Shown here one piece after another: positions 38,788-39,164 of a stretch of DNA of 39,164 nucleotides (its first letter is position 1; each line of letters begins with the position of its first letter). The translations under genes and the position numbers were made by a program. Below the pieces are notes generated by a model. The model was not told the origin of the DNA, made no database searches, and was given only the letters and a program-made list of their open reading frames with translations. This stretch comes from an uncultured Endozoicomonas sp. Its GTDB lineage: Bacteria; Pseudomonadota; Gammaproteobacteria; Pseudomonadales; Endozoicomonadaceae. Location: the NCBI GenBank assembly GCA_900299555.1, contig OODV01000088.1:1-39164 (forward strand), written 5' to 3'.

Positions 38788-39164
38788 GTGGGTAACGCTG
38801 TATTCTTAATCCAATACTCTGCATGACATCACAGGCCTGAAGACACTCATGGAAGAATTGTTTCAGAATGCCCTTGGAATCAGTTATCCCTGGTACATTG
38901 AGTCAATTGAGTTCAATACTGAACAATCCAGATTGGATATTTTTCTTAACTTTCAGCGAGGGGCAACCTTCAAAGATAACAGTGAGGATGATCCTTCTGG
39001 CAAGGAGTACCCAGCATACGATACCTTTCAGAAAGAATGGCGGCATATGAACTTCTTTCAACATGAATGTTATCTTCATGCACGCGTACCAAGGATCGAG
39101 CGGGATGATGGGAAGTTCCGCCTGATCCCTCCTCCCTGGAGTGGCAAACTCAAAGGGCTCACAC
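38770..39164 (+). mobile_element. ISL3-family insertion sequence, left end (runs off the window)
   Basis: The element begins GGCTCTTTTGAAAAGTG at 38770, a typical ISL3-type terminal sequence, exactly where the carboxylase reading frame is lost. The 8 bases before it (AAATCACC, 38762-38769) are the candidate target duplication, which would be repeated after the right end outside the window. It encodes the transposase listed next. Confidence 0.75.
38849..39164 (+). CDS. ISL3-family transposase, N-terminal part (partial at window end)
   Basis: The ATG at 38849 opens a frame to the window edge: ELFQNALGISYPWYIESIEF, LDIFLNFQRGATF, YDTFQKEWRHMNFFQHECYL, HARVPRIE and IPPPWSGKLKGLT. This is the N-terminal region of ISL3 transposases, with WRHLNFFQHECYLHARVPR and PPW as family hallmarks. 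The zinc-finger Cys pair expected after RGATF is replaced here (KDNSEDD), seen in some branches. The DDE domain lies beyond the window. Confidence 0.8.
   Translation, partial: MEELFQNALGISYPWYIESIEFNTEQSRLDIFLNFQRGATFKDNSEDDPSGKEYPAYDTFQKEWRHMNFFQHECYLHARVPRIERDDGKFRLIPPPWSGKLKGLT

Overview
The window looks like chromosome from a marine, probably host-associated gammaproteobacterium of the Oceanospirillales. Endozoicomonas or a close relative is the best guess. This is inferred from the dapB-carA-carB-greA core block, the uvrA / MFS / ssb neighbourhood, several decayed insertion sequences, a giant-adhesin remnant, and large low-complexity or repeat-built proteins with no recognisable family. 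No rRNA, tRNA or CRISPR array was seen, and the species cannot be fixed from the sequence alone.

Layout. 1-4.0 kb is accessory: an internally deleted IS1 remnant, a TetR regulator divergent from an exported alpha/beta hydrolase (a perfect 24-bp palindrome lies between them), and the 3' stump of a giant type I-secreted RTX adhesin. 4.3-10.3 kb is core: dapB (lysine/diaminopimelate), carA-carB (carbamoyl phosphate) and greA (transcript cleavage), with clear terminators after the adhesin stump, after dapB and after greA. 10.5-14.1 kb holds an internally duplicated helical-repeat protein, an M55 D-aminopeptidase and a YicG/TRIC-like membrane protein. 14.4-17.0 kb holds a tandem pair of exported paralogues of unknown function, convergent with uvrA across a strong hairpin. 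17.0-24.8 kb is uvrA, a second tandem pair of membrane/exported paralogues inserted upstream of it, a YajR-like MFS transporter, ssb, and an overlapping 5-formyltetrahydrofolate cyclo-ligase gene. 25.0-31.5 kb is accessory again: an HSDL2-like dehydrogenase, a decayed DDE transposase, an exported protein gene split by a one-base frameshift, cutC, a MITE-like IS982-type remnant, and a 764-residue protein with a disordered N-terminal region and three C-terminal repeats. 31.8-38.8 kb is an acyl-CoA catabolic cluster on the minus strand: acetoacetyl-CoA synthetase, MaoC hydratase, CitE-like lyase, acyl-CoA ligase and LCAD-like dehydrogenase. It is divergent from a biotin-carboxylase gene cut by an ISL3-type element that runs off the window end.

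How it fits together. The core genes look intact. The accessory genes show repeated decay: deletions in two IS elements, a frameshifted transposase, a homopolymer frameshift in the 26.7-27.7 kb gene, a nonsense codon in the acetoacetyl-CoA synthetase gene, and an IS insertion in the carboxylase gene. The last two suggest the acyl-CoA pathway is being lost or rewired. The best candidates for undescribed biology are the exported pair at 14.4-17.0 kb (a pore-forming-like architecture is a hypothesis only), the three-repeat protein at 29.2-31.5 kb and the duplicated helical-repeat protein at 10.5-12.5 kb.
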